A stretch of DNA of 64,000 nucleotides from Shinisaurus crocodilurus (Eukaryota; Chordata; Lepidosauria; Squamata; Shinisauridae), in assembly GCA_021292165.1 (NCBI GenBank), contig CM037879.1:161557886-161621885 (forward strand), in the 5' to 3' direction. A program made the translations under genes and the position numbers. This document shows, in pieces, positions 22,195-33,389 of the stretch. Each line of letters starts with the position of its first letter. Position 1 is the first letter of the stretch. Below the pieces are notes generated by a model. It had not been told where the DNA came from and searched no databases. It worked only from the letters and a program-made list of their open reading frames with translations.

Positions 22195-23196
22195 TCAATA
22201 CTGGGTAGAAGCATCTTTGGCAGCATTTACAGCTGCCAGTCTCCTTAGGTAAGTCTTTGCGTATCTGGATCCTGCCATGTTTGCCCATTCTTCTGGGCAA
22301 AATTGCTCCAGCTCTGTCATGGGGACTGTTGGTGAATAGCAACTTTCAAGTCTTGCCACAGATTCTCAATTGGATTGAGGTCTGGGCTTTGACTGGGCCA
22401 TTCTAAGTCTTTCAGGTTCTTGTTTTTAAACCACTCCAGTGTTACTTTGGCTGAGTGTTTAGGGTCATTGTCCTGCTGGAAGGTGAGCCTCCACCCCAGT
22501 CCCAGGTCCCTTGCAGACTGAAACAGGTTTTCCTCTAGAATTGCCCTGTATTTGGCTCCCTCCACCTTGCCCTCAATCCTGAACAGTTTCCCAGTCCCTG
22601 CCAAGGAAAAGCATCCCCACAACATGATGCTGCCACCACCATGCTTCACCATGGGACTGGTGTTCTCAGGACAATGAGCACTGTTGGCTTTGTGCCACAC
22701 ATAGCATTTTGTGGCAAGGCCAAAAAGTTCACTTTTGGTCTCCTCAGACCAAATAATTTCCCACATGTTTGCTGTGTCTCCCACATGCCTTTTTGCAAAC
22801 TCCAAGCGGGCTTTGATATGGGCTTGTTTCAGCAGTGGCTTTCTTCTCACCACTCTTCCATGAAGCCCAGCTTTGTGGAGCATTTCAGTGATAGTTGTCC
22901 CATGGATAGTTTTTCCCATCTCAGCTGCGGATCTCTCCAGCAACTTCAGAGTTACCAGTGGCCTCTTGGTTGCTTCTCTGACTAATGCCCTCCTTACCCG
23001 GTCACTGAGTTTTGGTGGATGGCCTTCTCTAGGCAGAGTCACAATTGAGCCATATTCTTTCAATTTTGTAGTAATGGATTTAACTGTGCTCTGGGACATG
23101 CTCATAGTTTGGGTTATTTTTTTTATAACCCAACCCTGATGGGTGCTTCAGCAGAACTTTATTCAGGAGATGTTTTGATAGCTCCTTGGTCTTCAT
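22195..23196 (-). pseudogene. Tc1 family transposase pseudogene
   Basis: A cut-and-paste transposase of the DD34E type. The start is taken at 23,196 (MKTKELSKHLLNKVLL, usual for the family). A frameshift in the A-run near 23,120 leads into the 262-codon frame 23,105-22,317. That holds the paired helix-turn-helix region (STVKSITTKLKEYGSIVTLP), then IIWSEETKSELFG, FQQDNDPKHSAK and SPDLNPIENLW. Where the family has WSDE this copy has WSEE, so the first catalytic aspartate is glutamate. The second Asp and the final Glu are present. A second frameshift near 22,320 precedes the C-terminus, whose stop is at 22,195-22,197. Three lesions make it inactive. Confidence 0.93.
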
Positions 23197-23385
23197 GATG
23201 CTGTTTGTTTAGATATGCTCTCCAACAAACTCTGGGGCCTTCCAGAAACAGGTGTATATAATCTGAGATCATGTGACACTGGAATTGCACGCAGGTGGAC
23301 TCCGTTCAACTACTTACTGTACAGTGTGTGACTTCTGGAGGCAGTGGATTGCCCCAGAGCTTATTTAGGCATGTCACAGCACAGG

Positions 23386-23598
23386 GGGTGAATACTTCTG
23401 CAATCAACAAGTGCCAATTTGTTTTTGTTTACTTAACTTTTGTGCCATAATAAAAATACTTTGCACCTCGCGGCATTGAGTATCTTGTGTACATCAAGTG
23501 GTAACAGTGCCAATTAAATCCATTTCAATTCTAGGTTGTAACACAACAAAATGTGGAAAAGTCAAAGGGGTGTGTGTGAATACTTCTGCAAGGCACTG
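23386..23598 (-). repeat. Right inverted repeat of Tc1-type transposon
   Basis: Reverse complement of 21,972-22,189 with scattered differences; inner repeat GGGGGTGAATACTTCTGC at 23,384-23,401. Confidence 0.88.
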
Positions 23599-23600
23599 TA

Positions 23601-24847
23601 AATTTGAGCCCAGCTTTTAGATAGAACTCTTATACTGTGTCTTCCATATAGGCACTCAAATGCTTCATGGAATGTTTATTTGCATTGTATCTAGAAGTCC
23701 TAGTTCAGATCCCAAATCTGTATTTAAGAAATCTTAGGGTAAATCTCTGTCTTGGTTCCAGTTCCCTATCTGTAGAATGGAAATAATTTGTGTCCGGTCT
23801 CACAGGAAATCTTATCTGCCCTGAGTTTGGGTAGCAGGCTATAAATGTAGAGTAGTCCAAAGGAGAAAGATGATGTATCATGTTGTTCAATAATACTGAA
23901 CAGTGATTCATGTTGTTGAACGCCATCTACCATTAGGCAAATTTCCCAGTTGGGAGTTGGTACAAATTGCTTGTGTCAAAAAAGTATAGAAGCTTCCTTC
24001 CAAAATTCTCCTTTTCAACCCAAACATTGTGTGAAAAGCTGTATGTGCCATCTGCTTAAAGGATAAAAAGTATTTCCCCCTCCATTTGTTCAATCATTTG
24101 AACAAAAGTTCGGGATATCCAATCTTTTAAACTTATTTTTAATTCAGAAAATAATTGAGTCAATTATTTTGTGGGTTTAATATAAACAGCAAGTGATATG
24201 ACTTCAGCTTTATTTAGTATGGAATGAGATGCGTAACATCCTTGTTTTTCATCTGCAAAGCCATTGCAGCCTCTCAAGACTCTTTTAACTGGATATCAAC
24301 TGGATAAAGTAGGAATGATGTAATAAACACATAGGTTACTGATTAGGCTGTGTTTATCCGATGTCTTCTCTCCTGATTAGTACTTTATTTTCTCTACCAA
24401 TGATTCGCATTTCCCTCCTCCCAATTGTGTGTTGTTGTTGTTTTTTAATTCCGGTTTGATTATTCATTCTGTTGTTTACCCTTCTTTTAGGCTCATTCCA
24501 TCCCATTCTTTTTCCTTCTAACTGCTGTCATCAAACTAAACATAACAGACCATTGTGGGTGCTTTTATGAGGCTTTTATGGCACCATTGCCTTGCCCCAT
24601 TCATAGAATATTAGAGGGGGGGGTCCAGTTATTATCGTCCACTTGCAACTAACCCTCTTGTGTTTTCCCATCACTTTGTCTGGTTTTTTCTTACTGCAGA
24701 AAATCCATTAAGGAAAAAAAGACAGAATAACTGGTCAGTGCTTAGTGATTGGTAATGCCAGGAGCCCTCTGTCTGGAAGCATCCTGTGTATATTTTCCCA
24801 CTTTTTTGTTTTGTTTTTTGCCAAAAGCAACCTAGACAGGCTGTAAG
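23601..24847. other. No recognisable gene or repeat
   Basis: AT-rich; only short chance open frames. Confidence 0.5.
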
Positions 24848-25099
24848 TTTGAACAGAGGAGGTGGGGTGGGAAGGGGCTGCTTACCGGTAGTCCTTGCCC
24901 CTCTAGGTGTGTCTACTCAGTCTTTCCCAGGCTGCATTTTTCCTGCCCGCCCCCACCCTGGAGCATAGATAACAGGGTCTGCATGATTTCCCCCCATGAG
25001 GAGAAAATCAGTTCCGGGTTGACTTTGAGTGGACAAGGAACCAGTAGGAAAAAGTTAAGCAGCCCCTTCCCATCTCTCCTGCTTCCTCTGTTCAAATGA
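24848..25099. mobile_element. Foldback element, about 250 bp
   Basis: The left arm GTTTGAACAGAGGAGG and GGGAAGGGGCTGCTTA pair with the right arm TAAGCAGCCCCTTCCC and CCTCTGTTCAAA, around a centre containing TCCGGGTTGACTTTGAG. Non-coding; MITE is the simplest reading. No target duplication established. Confidence 0.65.
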
Positions 25100-25829
25100 T
25101 CAGCTTTTGAGTTTAAAAAAAGAAAAGAAAAAGGCGGCCGGGGTGTGGTGGAGGAGATATGTCTAGTTCTGGCCTTAGGCTGAGCCTGTAAGTAGGGTAT
25201 GCCTTCTGATTTTTGTATTTATTGTACAACTACTAATGTACTTAGCTGCTCAACAATAATTTTAGGGTTGGTGATAAATGGAGATTCTTCAGAGCGGAAA
25301 GTGTGGTCCTTTTACTTGTTTTGTACTCCAGTATATGTATACTTGAATTCCAAAAGTAGTGTTCCTTTATCATCAAAGTGTTGTGTTTTGTCTTGCCTTG
25401 CACTAAGTGTTGTCTCCCCTAGTGCATACCAAGCGTGATGTTTAAAACTGTTAAGGTTGGCTGGCCCACTCATACCCAATCTGAGTGTGGTCAATTTTTA
25501 ATAATTACAAGTGCCATGGTTTTATAATATGACTAGCTGTTGCCCGCGGTTTCGCTCGTGTGGATTTTAGGATTTGGTACTGGATAAAGTAGGAAGAAAC
25601 ATGAGTTTTTTGTCCAAATTGTACGAAATATAATTTACAAGTTGATGTCTTAATGTAATAAGCAATGTTTATTGCAGATGTTAGTCGGGGAGTATTGGCT
25701 ACAAAACAAAGATAGTTGTTCCATTCATATGCATCTATGAATTTTTTCGTGGTGTTATTAGAAACAGACAATGAGACAGACCAAAAATTTAAAAATTACT
25801 TATTTGGCATCTGCAACCTACCAAAAAAA

Positions 25830-26110
25830 CCCTATTTCAATACTTCTTTGTAAACTACATTAGTGGTTCTCCCTTCAGGTGCTGGTATGACCAGAGAGTT
25901 AGGTGAGCTCACTCTGGAACAGGCCACGTAAAACTGGCCATGTGAGAAGCAGTCTTCCCTTAGGTCAATCCCCCGCTACCTGCAGTCTGCCCCTGCGACT
26001 TGTTGATGGTAATGGCGAAACAAACCTTTAGGGGGAACTGAAGTCTTTTGAATTCAAACAGATATTCTGAAGGTATAAGAGGTATTCGTGGTATGAACAC
26101 CGACTCCCCC
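25830..26110 (-). pseudogene. Helitron helicase C-terminus, pseudogene
   Basis: The minus-strand reading gives FIPRIPLIPSEYLFEFKRLQ and then FPLKVCFAITINKSQGQT, the conserved end of the Pif1-like helicase of Helitrons that unwinds DNA for rolling-circle transposition. Past a stop and a frameshift the homology continues as a block equivalent to [14 protein letters not shown] and finally [13 protein letters not shown] near 25,850. The upstream helicase and Rep parts are absent. Confidence 0.85.
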
Positions 26111-26129
26111 TGGCCAGAACCGGGGGGAA

Positions 26130-26235
26130 AAAAATAGAATTTAGGAAAATGGAGCTTGAGGCAGAAAAGGAGGAAAGAGAGAGAGGGATGAAAATGAGAA
26201 AGCTTGAAGCAGAGAGAGAAAGAGATAGGGAGTTA
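26130..26235 (+). other. Purine-rich stretch encoding Glu/Lys/Arg
   Basis: Inside the Helitron. The plus-strand reading gives MELEAEKEERERGMKMRKLE and EREREREL-like sequence, resembling the charged coiled coils of some Gag proteins. It has no start context or flanking homology I can recognise, so it may be captured sequence or simple purine-rich DNA. Confidence 0.3.
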
Positions 26236-26383
26236 CCGTAATAAATTCTATTCGGGGGCAGTGAGAAAGCTACACAATGTTTACCCAGCATAAACACCAC
26301 AATAAACAATAATAGTATTTTAAAAGAGTGTACCCCCCACAGACAAATTATCCCAGTCTGTCAGGATTTCTTCTTTTATAGAT

Positions 26384-26455
26384 ATAAATAAATTGTAAAC
26401 AGACTAATAAATAAATTGTAAACAGACTAATGAATAAATTGTAAACAGACTAATA
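26384..26455. repeat. Tandem repeat, three units of about 25-28 bp
   Basis: Unit AATAAATTGTAAACAGACTA repeated three times within the Helitron. Confidence 0.85.
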
Positions 26456-26690
26456 ATAACAACATATTTTTAATGTTCTGGATGGACGCCCCGCACACAG
26501 CAGTCAGTCATTAAAAAGTTCTCCCCTCTTTTTCACCCCCTTAGGGACGGAATTTCCAAAAATCCTTCCTTAGTGGGTGCCTACATCATAAAAACAATGT
26601 TCCTTCCAAATTTCACGTTCCTACGTTAAACGGTTTGAGCTGGGCGTTGATGAGTCAGCCAGTCAGGACTTCTTCTTTTATATATATAGA

Positions 26691-27235
26691 TATCATAAGT
26701 AGGTAATAAAGTATGTATCCTGTCATTGTTCATACCCAGGGTTTGAAAGGATTGTCACCACAATTTGTCACCACAATGCAAAAATCTAAATACCAGCACC
26801 TGCTTGCCCTCCCCCCCTCACATACACACAGCACACACATCTCTCTTGTTATCAACATTGTATTAGATTTTTTTCCATTTTCCAATACAATACAGACAGT
26901 AAACCCTTCTCCCCACGTCCCCATTACCTCCCCTTTTCTTCATGTTGCTTTCTCCCTCCCTTCTTCATATTGTTCTGTGTTGAAAGAGTAAGGTTTCATG
27001 TCTATAAGTAAAATCATTAAGCAAAAATTGGATAAATTAATAGTTACATAGAAAAAATAAAGTAAAGAAATAAAAATAAAATAGCCATGTCAAGCACTTC
27101 TCTTTTCTGGCTTGCACTGGTTTTTAAGAGGATCCTCCTTCTCTCCCTCCCCCCCTCTTGCAAACAGTTGTTTTGCACAGCTATCAGAAGTTGAGGTAAA
27201 GACTAAAACAGCCTCCCCCCCCCCCCCCAGTATGG
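26691..27235. other. No recognisable gene
   Basis: Pyrimidine-rich and A-rich tracts and a poly-C run near 27,215-27,230. No coding signal. Confidence 0.5.
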
Positions 27236-27350
27236 TGCCCTCCCCTTAAGATGTTTTGGGCTACAGCCCACATCAGTCCTGATCACTGGCTGTGCTGGCT
27301 GGGGCTTATGGAAGTTGTAGCCCACAACAACTGGAGGGTACCAGGCTGGA
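27236..27350. mobile_element. Foldback MITE (AGATGTTTTGG family)
   Basis: Left AGATGTTTTGGGCTACAGCC, right GAAGTTGTAGCCCACAACAA and CTGGAGGGTACC. A diverged palindrome related to 3,760-3,890 and 45,976-46,110. Confidence 0.6.
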
Positions 27351-27429
27351 TTAGAAGGTGGGATGTGTGTCCCCAAGAAGCCTCCTCCCATCTTGATGAT
27401 CTGGGGCAACTGAACATCTGAACAGCCCT

Positions 27430-27726
27430 AGTAACATCTGAACAGCCCGATCTTGTCTGATCTCAGAAGCTAAGCAGGGTCGGGCCTGGTTAGTACTTGG
27501 ATGGGTGACTGCCTGGAATACCAGGTGCTGTAGGGAGGGGCCATAGGTCAGTGTGAGAGAGCACCTGCTTTGCATGCAGAAGGTCCCAGGTTTGATCCCC
27601 GGCCTCCAGGTAGGGCTTGGAAAGGATCCTGCCTGAAACTCCAGAGAGCCACTGCCAGTCAGTGTCGACAATACTGGGCTAGATGGACCAAGGGTCTGAC
27701 TCCATATAAAGCAGCCTCCCATGTTC
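27430..27726 (+). mobile_element. 5S-tRNA dimer SINE
   Basis: The first monomer (27,438-27,538) is a nearly complete 5S rRNA-like unit: GATCTTGTCTGATCTCAGAA, GCTAAGCAGGGTCGGGCCTG, TTAGTACTTGGATGGG and ending ACCAGGTGCTGTAGG. The second (27,541-27,612) resembles tRNA-Ala(TGC): GAGAGAGCACCTGCTTTGCA, then CCAGGTTTGATCCCCGG as B box. The tail has GGGCTAGATGGACCAAGGG, TCTGACTCCATATAAAG and ATGTTC, which matches the 3' end of the CR1-like LINE at 2,570-2,632. Both monomers carry Pol III promoter-like blocks. A SINE fits better than a real rRNA or tRNA gene, because the tRNA fold is imperfect and the tail is LINE-like. Confidence 0.8.
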
Positions 27727-29687
27727 CTAGGCGGGGGGTGCGGGCTTGTCATTTCTTGGTGAAAGATGATCACCTCCATGAAAGTTCTGCTTTCTGAGGC
27801 ATGTGCTAACTTTTCTTCTAGGCTCCAGTGTTTGCTGCAAGCTTAACATAGTGCCTGTTGGCAAAGTTGTCGTAGGCAAGGGATGAGTTTTTACAAGGGG
27901 TGAATACACTGATGAGGTGAGTTATTTACCGATTGTTGATACTGCAGTAATTATTTAATGCTGGACTTGTGAGATGTGCCGTGGACTTCTAGGCCCACAT
28001 ACATACACAATAAAAATCTGTTGAATTTTAAGGCTGCCCAAATGAGGTTTCAGTCACCAGGGCTTACCAGGCTACTAGACAGTAATCCAAGTATGCAAGG
28101 TTTGTGTTCAGAAGCATAACTGCATTCTTTCTTCCCAGTTTTGACATCTGTTTTGGCTTTGGGCTCCCTAATTTTAGAGTAACAAATTCTTGGTGTCATA
28201 CGTTAATACAAATTAAGCCTTTCTTTGCTACTTAGGGTGCATTTGTTATATTAATGAACATCCCGTTATCGTTAACGTATATCGCATTACTTTGAGAGTG
28301 ATTTTTGGGGTGGGGTGGGGTGGACGAACCTAATAAGCCTTACTGGCAATGGCAATCTCCTAATCTTTTCACTTACGCACACTGCTAGCCAGTAATCCTA
28401 ACAGCAGACCAAACACCGTAAGCCGTAAAACAGGAAGTGCAGTTAATTCTAATCCTTCTAACTGTCTCAAACCAGTATTACGTTTTATCACCATGAACTT
28501 GTCAGCTGTACACTCAGTACTGCAGCAGGTCTGCCTATCTCCCTCTGAAACCCATTCCACTCTGCATGATGATGATTAGCATGTGCATATTAAGAATTTC
28601 TTTGGTCTCCCCACCCCCACCCCGCCTGACTTATTGGTATTCCAGCTATGCACAATTGGTTTGTTTGTTTAGGCTCAGTATAGTATATTAAACGTCCTGT
28701 CTTCATGCAGCACTGCTAGAGGAAGATTTGTTGACTTTACTGAGACTTGCTCTGGTAAAGCACTTTGACAGTTGGGCTGTGAGAAAGCCAATACAGTTGC
28801 TGGCATGCCAGGAGTTGTTTGGGTTTGACAGGCTTAGAGGAGGCAAACCTTGTTTCATTCTGCAAAAGGCGAGTATACCTGTCACTGCACCAATATACAC
28901 ACTAGCACAGGGTGCCTTGTGCTATCTAGATAAAGGATGGCCAACTTGTGCATTCCTAAGGGCTATTTGAGTCTCCCAGACAGCCATCTTTGGGGCCAGA
29001 TTTGTATTTTGCTACACAAACTGATCATACGATCAGATTCCATCATAAAATTGGTGCCATTCAAGAATGGAGAGATTCAGTTATGCCAATTCCGGGGCTG
29101 GAATTCCAGGAATTGTGCCAATTTCCCAAACATGCCCCTCGATGCTGGGAGTCATGTCTGGGAAATGGGAGGGCTTAGAATCGACTCCCCCAAAGTCATG
29201 CCTCAATCCACCTACAGTGTGGGCGAGGTAAGAGGTATGATTCCATGGGGCTGGGAGGGGGTATCGAAGGTCAGATCGCCCCCTTCAAGGACGGATCTCT
29301 CTCTCCACCCTTGGAGAGGGAGATCTGAACAATTTCATGGCCCCTAGAACACTCTCCCAGGGACCATAGGATTGCAGGCTAAATACATGAAACATGCATA
29401 TCTTCAAAAAAATTATTTTGTAACCATAATGTATAGAATATCTCCTTTTCTCTGGAAGCTAAACTTAGTTCTTTTTTCTTTTCCTTTTTAAGCAACTTAG
29501 AATTTGGTAGGCCCCTAGGAGCCATATTAAAATGGATTTGGCATTGGCCTAGCCTGTGAGCAACAAGTTGCTTCTTGCTGATCTAGATTAATGAAACTGT
29601 GATTCCCCCACCCCAGAATGATATTCACATGGAAACTTGTGGCAATATCAGGTTGCATCTGATTGTATCCATCCACCAGCAAAATAA
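27727..29687. other. No recognisable gene or repeat
   Basis: Open frames at 28,369-28,560, 28,703-28,970 and 28,937-29,347 show no domain. A short GGGGTGGGGTGG run is at about 28,308. Possibly single-copy DNA. Confidence 0.45.
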
Positions 29688-29868
29688 ATCATAGATTTCA
29701 TAGATCATAGAGTTGGAAGGAGCCTACAAGGCTATTGAGTCCAACCCCCTGCTCAATGCAGGGAACTAGAGGAGGGGTCTCCCATCCAAGTACTGTAATA
29801 ACCAGGCCTGACCCTGCTTAGCTTTCCACGCTCAGACAAGCTGAGCTAGCGTAAGCCACAGGCCTGTA
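29688..29868 (-). mobile_element. 5S-rRNA-headed SINE with CR1-type tail
   Basis: Minus strand: GGCCTGTGGCTTACGCTAGC, AAAGCTAAGCAGGGTCAGGC, then CTGCATTGAGCAGGGGGTTG and CCTTCCAACTCTATGATC, ending in a TATGAAATCTATGATT-type tail. Full length. Confidence 0.85.
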
Positions 29869-29948
29869 ATCGGTGGGGGAACCCTTCAGAGCAGATTTGG
29901 AGAACACAGGGAGGTGCAAGAGGGAGGAGAGGAAGGGGAAATCCTGTT

Positions 29949-30100
29949 CATAGATTCATAGATCATAGAGTTGGAAGGGGCCTGCAAGGCCATCAGGTCC
30001 AACCCCCTGCTCGATGCAGGAAACTAGAGGGGTCTCCCATCCAAGTAATAACCAGACCTGACCCTGCTTAGCTTTCCACACTCAGACAAGCTGAGCCAGC
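29949..30100 (-). mobile_element. 5S-rRNA-headed SINE, 5'-truncated
   Basis: Same family and orientation as 29,688-29,868, only 80 bp away, lacking the first 20 or so bp of the head. The tail is TATGATCTATGAATCTATGA. Confidence 0.83.
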
Positions 30101-33100
30101 TGTTGCATGAGTAGAAGTCTGTTGATGTAATGTTGGATGCCATCCACACAAAACAATTATACAAATGGGTTTAATCAAGTTGCAGAAATAGTATGCTTTA
30201 GTAGACTCCCCGATTACACTCTTGGACTAAATGTTCTGTGCTAAGCAGCATTTGAAAGTGCCTTTCTTACATCCAGACTCAACATCTCCAATTTTCACTT
30301 TTCTTTTTCTTTTTTACATTTGTAAATGTAAACATTGTAAAAACACTGAAAACATTGGGTGGGTGGGTGGGAATTAACATCTTAACAATTTCTTTCTAGA
30401 ATTTATTCCATTGAGATGACCAAATCAAACTCCAAAGCAGCAAGAGCTCTTAAGAACTTGATCTTAAACAATTCTTATTTAAAATAATTTTAACTTAAGA
30501 ACGGGAAATGATTCTTATTTCTAAGAATTAATTTCTTCCTCATTATTGAAATTGCCTGTTACTAAAAATGGAAACTGAATGTGTAATGCTTAAGGGATTT
30601 ATGACAGAGCTTTCAAAAATCCAATACGCTAGCATTAGTGCAAACGAATCACAGCCATTAGGGATATGATATATCTTGGAGAGAGGCAGCATAGACACTA
30701 CTTTGGTAGTGCTGGGAGACACTTGATCCTGATCACTGATGTCTTCACTGGTATGCTGTCAACAGCAATTCAAATCAAGGCAAAGGAGAGTGACAACTGG
30801 GACCCACACAGAAAAAAATGCAGAGAAATCAAATGTGCTTGGTAACTACCTATAAGGCAGGGTTGTTCTTTGTCTTGATAACCTGGGGCCAAGGCTGTGT
30901 TTGGGTAGGTTTCGGAAAGGGTATGTAGACACTATGTGAGTCTTTCTGTGTTTTTAACTGAGGTGTAAATGGACCACACATTGTTATTATTCAGTTTTAC
31001 GAATGAACATCTTACAGTTGTGAAAGGAAGAACGGGACGGGGAAGAGGAGTATACTGTTGTAGGTGCATGTTCTTGCTATTATACGTATCTTTCACTTCA
31101 CATAGTCCAAAGTCTTTAGTATCTATACTTATATTGTACATGTCCATTCAAGACTTTGTTTGTTTTAAATAGGAACATGCTTTTACAACTTAATAGTTCT
31201 TAATTGAATTAATGGCAATCAATATTATATTGATTGCCATTAATTATAGGGTTGGATCCAAATATTGTGCAAGCAGAAGGGCATTTATGCCCTCTGAAAA
31301 GCTTCTCTAGGGTTCAGGAGCCTCCTGAACTGTGTGGAGTATGTTGCAGGGGAGAGGGGAATTGCCCCAAACTGGGCAGAAAGAACTGCAGGAGAGGCTT
31401 TTTAAGGGGTGCGCGGAGCTGCAGTGGGAAGGTGGGGATGGGAAAGATGCCTGGCATCAGTCGCCTTCCTCTTACACAACGCTCTAATTGAACCCATAGG
31501 GTTTAAATCTTCAGGGGTGAAAACAGGTCTAAACTTGCTGCCCATCTGGGCTGAGAAGAAATGTCTGGAGAACCATGTAAAGTAGCGATTGCCAACCTTT
31601 TTGGGCAGGTGGACACATTTGGAATTTTGAGAAAGTGTCTTGGGAACTCTTACAAATAGCTGCTATGGGGGGGGGGGGGGCTTGCACATTCAGAAAATGG
31701 CTTTCATAGTTAGCATGACCTGTCACAAAACATTTCCCAGAAGGCAAACTGGTGAGATTGAAAGAAAAGTAAGTTGCTCAAGAACCTAAATACAAGGCAG
31801 AGGTGGGGGTCTGAGCAATAAAACACAAAACCGCTTTTTTGAACCCAAATAAAGACAGCACTGGAAGGCAGCACTACACTTTGTAGCATGCCAGCTTCCC
31901 AGTTAAAAATATTTTTAATAATAAAAAAACCCCTTAAAATAAAAATCAGGAGGTAAAGGGAGCCTGGTGGGGGCCAAGAGAAGTGACTTGGGACACATTG
32001 ATGCCCACGGGTAGCACATTGGATACCTCAGATGTAAAGTCAAGCATTTAGTACAGCTCTCCTGGACTCATCCTACATATCTATGTGCAGAACATTTGAA
32101 AGTGAATGAATACTACCCAGAATTCATAAGGGAAAATATGGTACAACATAGTACAGTACATAATACAGGTATTCCATGCTGGGCTCATTCCCTGTGTTTG
32201 ATCTTGCAGTGAATATGGGGTTGAACTGGGGAAGAAGGAAAGATTCTTATTTAGTGCCTTTAGTCCATTTTATGTAAGTCATTTTCAATTTGTTTAGCCA
32301 CCCTTTTGCAAGCATGTTGCAATTTAAGGAAGCAGAACTTGTGCTACAAATATGGTGTCAATAAATAAAGAAAACATTTTTAAAAACTAGTAATACTTTG
32401 AATAGAAAAATAAGAGTTAGCAGAATTGGTCACTGAATTCAGCCTTTGGGTATTCAAAAAAAAAAAAAGTCTCTAAAAGCAATAGCAATCCTGTGTTTTA
32501 CATTTCTTGCTACACATTTGTGTTTTGCACTCCCTCCTCCACCACCACCTCTTTCAGAGATTGAGAGGTTTGGACTCCAGCAGCCAGCAGATCAGACTTC
32601 ATAGTGAGATGACTGCAGAGGAAAGCTTGCACACCTGTTAGGCTGTCTGTGCAACTCCAGCAGGGAGCCTTGCTATTCTGAATTCAAGCACCTTCAGCTT
32701 TGGGAAAGGAGGATGAAATGAGATCTGATCTAGAGGAACTCTAGAGATGATAATCCTGGTTCTAATTTTACATCTTGGGAAGGCTTGTTTATATGCTGCT
32801 CTCAACAGAACGGAGGTAGGGGAGAGGGGGATTAGATGGTAGTCGTACATTTCACATTGGAAGAGTTGCACTTAGAGTTTTGACACTGAAGTTCAGGAGC
32901 TTCACCATTGGCTGCTTCCTATGTTAAGAATAGATTAAACTCATGGGAGTTTTCCTGTGTTGTTGTTTTCTTGTGACTGAAAAATGTGTGACTTATTATC
33001 ACTTACATCTACTTTAGGAAGAAGACATGAGATCTGCCAAGCTGCTTCTAGATTATTTATATCATGACCTGTAAAGCAGATGGTTTGAGCATCTTCCCCA

Positions 33101-33129
33101 CTAAATTTTAAAGGAGACATAGGGCTAAA
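30101..33129. other. No recognisable gene; one perfect palindrome
   Basis: AT-rich background with a GGGT run at about 30,356, a poly-G run at about 31,667-31,680 and an A run at about 32,457. The only notable structure is the palindrome at 31,207-31,245. No exon candidate is supported. Confidence 0.45.
31207..31245. repeat. Perfect 39-nt palindrome
   Basis: Arms AATTAATGGCAATCAATAT and ATATTGATTGCCATTAATT are exact reverse complements (19 bp) around a single central T. Nothing around it extends the symmetry, so it does not look like the core of a longer foldback element. Confidence 0.95.
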
Positions 33130-33389
33130 AGGCTGGTTCAGATGTAACAGTAAACAATAATTTAGTGTTGCAAAAACCTTGGTGAGCAGTATGGCTGCCA
33201 GGAGGAGCTTGGAAAACTTTGCATCCATTTTTTATTAACCACAGCTTGCTGTGTCATCTGAGTCTGACAAACTGTGGTTAATCTTAACTAGTGTTTGCTG
33301 AAACAAGTCAGTTTCAAACTATAACATATCAGCAAACTATTGTTGAGATTAACCATAGTTTAATGTTCCTATAAAACACTAAACTGTAG
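33130..33389. mobile_element. Left half of a foldback element hit by DIRS copy 1
   Basis: GGTTCAGATGTAACAGTAAA and AATTTAGTG on the left pair loosely with AATGCTAAACCATGGCTAAC and GTTATGTGTGAC at about 40,110-40,145, beyond the DIRS element. Inner sequences (ACTGTGGTTAATCTTAACTA and GAGATTAACCATAGTT) also fold. The DIRS insertion split it. Confidence 0.5.

Larger units (their letters stand above)
21972..23598 (-). mobile_element. Tc1-type DNA transposon, full length, inactive
   Basis: Ends CAGTATCTTGCAGAAGTATT and AATACTTCTGCAAGGCACTG lie between TA dinucleotides (21,970-21,971 and 23,599-23,600). It has long inverted repeats of about 215 bp (21,972-22,189 and 23,386-23,598), each with an outer and an inner direct repeat around GMAGAAGTATTCACC, the IR/DR layout of Tc1 elements such as Sleeping Beauty. 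The transposase lies between on the minus strand and is broken. The two arms are clearly diverged, so the insertion is not recent. Confidence 0.93.
25533..26690 (-). mobile_element. Helitron with helicase remnant
   Basis: On the minus strand the element begins TCTATATATATAAAAGAAG (26,690) and ends GGGCAACAGCTAG (25,533). It is bounded by A before TC and T after CTAG, the A|T insertion and TC...CTAG ends of Helitrons. Between them is a helicase C-terminal fragment. At 1,158 bp it is far shorter than an autonomous Helitron, and the Rep domain is missing. The 3' terminal hairpin is not obvious to me, which slightly weakens the exact end call. Confidence 0.82.

Noticed and set aside
27438..27538. 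Functional 5S rRNA gene
   Set aside because: The 5' end is missing or diverged, there are several substitutions, and it is fused to a tRNA-like monomer; fits a SINE.
27541..27612. Functional tRNA-Ala(TGC) gene
   Set aside because: Arms do not pair well enough, and it is followed by a LINE-type tail; it fits a SINE monomer.
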